Assembly: GCF_020166515.1 (NCBI RefSeq)
Contig: NZ_JAINZT010000001.1
Location: 57,680-121,679 of the forward strand
Direction: 5' to 3'
Source: Robertkochia flava
Lineage (GTDB): Bacteria > Bacteroidota > Bacteroidia > Flavobacteriales > Flavobacteriaceae
DNA: 64,000 nt
Of this stretch, positions 62,624-64,000 are shown piece by piece. The notes under the pieces are model-generated. The model was not told the DNA's origin, searched no databases, and saw only the letters and a program-made list of their open reading frames with translations. Each line of letters begins with the position of its first letter. The first letter of the stretch is position 1. Position numbers and translations under genes: made by a program.

Positions 62624-62708
62624 TATCTTTAGATCACCATAGCATAAGTAGGTTAAGTTCATGGTAAGATTTGGGGCAAAAAAGGTAGATCATTGATCTA
62701 CCTTTTTT
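62624..62708 (+). ncRNA. Candidate small RNA, copy 1 (isolated copy)
   Basis: The box TATCTTTA (62624-62631, TAnnTTTA) is followed 9 nt after its start by the conserved 76-nt element 62633-62708. The first 50 bases, from ATCACCATAGC to GGGGCAAAAAAGG, match the array copies exactly although the flanks differ. The terminator stem is GGTAGAT/ATCTACC with U6. ACCAT and ATGGT (about 62636 and 62660) can pair around a 20-nt loop. Confidence 0.75.
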
Positions 62709-63205
62709 ATTTTATATCCACCCTATCCAAACCACTTTTCCTTTCATACCATTGCATTAACACCTCATCCATTTCCCCTTATACAGATAACACGACAGCG
62801 CCTCCCTGTGCAACTGTTTTATGCGGCATATATAAACGGGTCCCGGACACCAACTGAAATGCCATTCCCTATCTTTCCCGAAAGCCTGGACACCCCTTAA
62901 GATCGCCTTGCCCGGAACAACGAACTGCCTGCCGAAGAAAAATAAGCAGGTATACGTGTCCCCTTCTAGGTGAATAACCGGAAACACCAGGATTGCGCTA
63001 AAGAAAGGAGCGCATTATTTTGTAATATAAAACACTTCTGAAAAGCGGTTACCCACAATATTTTATCCTGGGTAAACAAAAAATCATGCCGCAAACTTGA
63101 ACCTTATCCCAAAATACGAGACCGATATTGATTGTTCTTCGCATAGAAACGGCACATGCCTTTCCTGAAAAATAAAAGACACCTGCTACACACTGTATTT
63201 CAACT
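62709..63205. other. Spacer between copy 1 and the tandem array
   Basis: No convincing gene. A GTG-started minus-strand frame at 62757-62987 (76 codons) has a protein-like composition but matches nothing I know. The right end, from about 63206, begins the repeat unit (CCTTTCAACCGATTCATTTC). Confidence 0.5.
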
Positions 63206-63255
63206 AATTAAGATTCCTTTCAACCGATTCATTTCTTAGGCATATTCTTACCGCA

Positions 63256-63340
63256 TACTTTTATATCACCATAGCATAAGTAGGTTAAGTTCATGGTAAG
63301 ATTTGGGGCAAAAAAGGCAGATCATTGATCTGCCTTTTTT
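63256..63340 (+). ncRNA. Candidate small RNA, copy 2
   Basis: Box TACTTTTA at 63256; conserved element 63265-63340. The terminator stem is GGCAGAT/ATCTGCC: the third pair is C-G where copy 1 has T-A, a compensatory change. Confidence 0.75.
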
Positions 63341-63480
63341 ATTTTACACTACTCATAAAAATAGCCTAACTCCTTGATTTCCTTTTCTTTACAAACCGTA
63401 AGACATTTACCATCTAACTTCCATTCACCTAATTTAACAACATTTCAACCGATTCATTTCTGAAGCGTATTCCTACCGCA

Positions 63481-63565
63481 TACTTTTATATCACCATAGC
63501 ATAAGTAGGTTAAGTTCATGGTAAGATTTGGGGCAAAAAAGGCAGATCAATGATCTGCCTTTTTT
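63481..63565 (+). ncRNA. Candidate small RNA, copy 3
   Basis: Box TACTTTTA at 63481; element 63490-63565. It is identical to copy 2 except for A instead of T in the terminator loop (GATCAATGATC). Confidence 0.75.
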
Positions 63566-63705
63566 ATTTTACACTACTCCCAAAAATAGTATAACTACTT
63601 GATTTCCTTTTCTTTATAAACCGTAAGACATTTACCATCTAACTTCCATTCACCTAATTTAACAACATTTCAACCGATTCATTTCTGAAGCATATTCCTA
63701 CCGCA

Positions 63706-63790
63706 TACTTTTATATCACCATAGCATAAGTAGGTTAAGTTCATGGTAAGATTTGGGGCAAAAAAGGAAGATCATTGATCTACCTTTTTT
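63706..63790 (+). ncRNA. Candidate small RNA, copy 4
   Basis: Box TACTTTTA at 63706; element 63715-63790. The stem reads GGAAGAT/ATCTACC, with one A-A mismatch, so this terminator may be slightly weaker. Confidence 0.72.
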
Positions 63791-63930
63791 ATTTTACACT
63801 ACTCATAAAAATAACCTAACTCCTTGATTTCCTTTTCTTTACAAACCGTAAGACATTTACCATCTAACTTCCATTCACCTAATTTAACAACATTTCAACC
63901 GATTCATTTCTGAAGCGTATTCCTACCGCA

Positions 63931-64000
63931 TACTTTTATATCACCATAGCATAAGTAGGTTAAGTTCATGGTAAGATTTGGGGCAAAAAAGGCAGATCAT
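63931..64000 (+). ncRNA. Candidate small RNA, copy 5 (cut by window edge)
   Basis: Box TACTTTTA at 63931; element from 63940 to the window end inside the terminator stem (GGCAGATCAT). The visible part equals copy 2. Confidence 0.72.

Larger units (their letters stand above)
63206..64000 (+). repeat. 225-bp tandem repeat array (continues past the window)
   Basis: The element ATCACCATAGC recurs at 63265, 63490, 63715 and 63940, an exact period of 225 bp, with about 95 % identity in the 149-bp linkers as judged by eye. Each unit has a promoter-like box TACTTTTA (63256, 63481, 63706, 63931), the 76-nt RNA element and the upstream TTTCAACCGATTCAT motif. The last copy is cut by the window edge. 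Confidence 0.93.

Noticed and set aside
63206..64000. CRISPR array
   Set aside because: The period is 225 bp, the linkers are nearly identical rather than unique spacers, each unit holds a terminator, and no cas gene is seen.

Overview
The window is chromosomal DNA of a member of the Bacteroidota, most likely family Flavobacteriaceae. The case rests on gene content (DUF4271, DUF4296, IPExxxVDY-family protein, the long form of PurF, ribosomal protein S16 with an Ala/Glu-rich tail, SemiSWEET), on promoters of the TAnnTTTG type, on the lack of strong Shine-Dalgarno sites, and on frequent TTG or GTG starts. I see no tRNA, rRNA, insertion sequence, phage or CRISPR array.

Layout. 1-1.8 kb: rimM (cut by the window edge) and rpsP, divergent from a DUF2383 protein. 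1.8-7.6 kb: the DNA-repair cluster Exo-ligase-Lhr helicase-PdeM. 7.6-11.2 kb: extragenic repeats, hemW, a cyclase-family protein, DUF4230 and YjbR proteins. 11.2-16.4 kb: a recently rearranged locus with two mosaic NTF2-like lipoproteins around two tandem serine-hydrolase lipoproteins and the stump of a third. 16.4-23.9 kb: an AraC regulator divergent from a compact five-gene trans-4-hydroxyproline catabolic operon that includes a DUF885 peptidase. 24-32 kb: an internally duplicated secreted protein, rpsU, a membrane-anchored MutS homologue, tyrS, an epimerase, DUF4296, pyrC and a dolichol-phosphate-mannose-synthase-like glycosyltransferase. 32-44.6 kb: GT39, DUF4271, hemD, pckA, DUF423, saccharopine dehydrogenase, Lrp regulator, zinc peptidase, alanine dehydrogenase, SemiSWEET and leuS. 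44.8-53.4 kb: a 3-keto-glycoside catabolic locus (GMC oxidoreductase with its small subunit, two sugar isomerase/epimerases, MFS transporter, Gfo/Idh/MocA oxidoreductase, two DUF1080 lipoproteins). 53.4-62.5 kb: pyk, IPExxxVDY protein, rnc, fabF, acpP, purN, rnhA, START-domain protein, PfkB kinase and purF.

62.5-64.0 kb is the most unusual part. A 76-nt element with a conserved 50-nt core, its own promoter-like box and its own intrinsic terminator occurs five times. The last four copies form an exact 225-bp tandem array that runs off the window edge. I read it as a multicopy small-RNA locus.

How the genes work together: the hydroxyproline operon can carry trans-4-hydroxy-L-proline to 2-oxoglutarate; the GMC/DUF1080 locus probably oxidises glycosides at C3 and cleaves the keto-glycosides; the Lhr/Exo/Lig/PdeM cluster is a known repair set. 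Most of the rest is core metabolism and translation.
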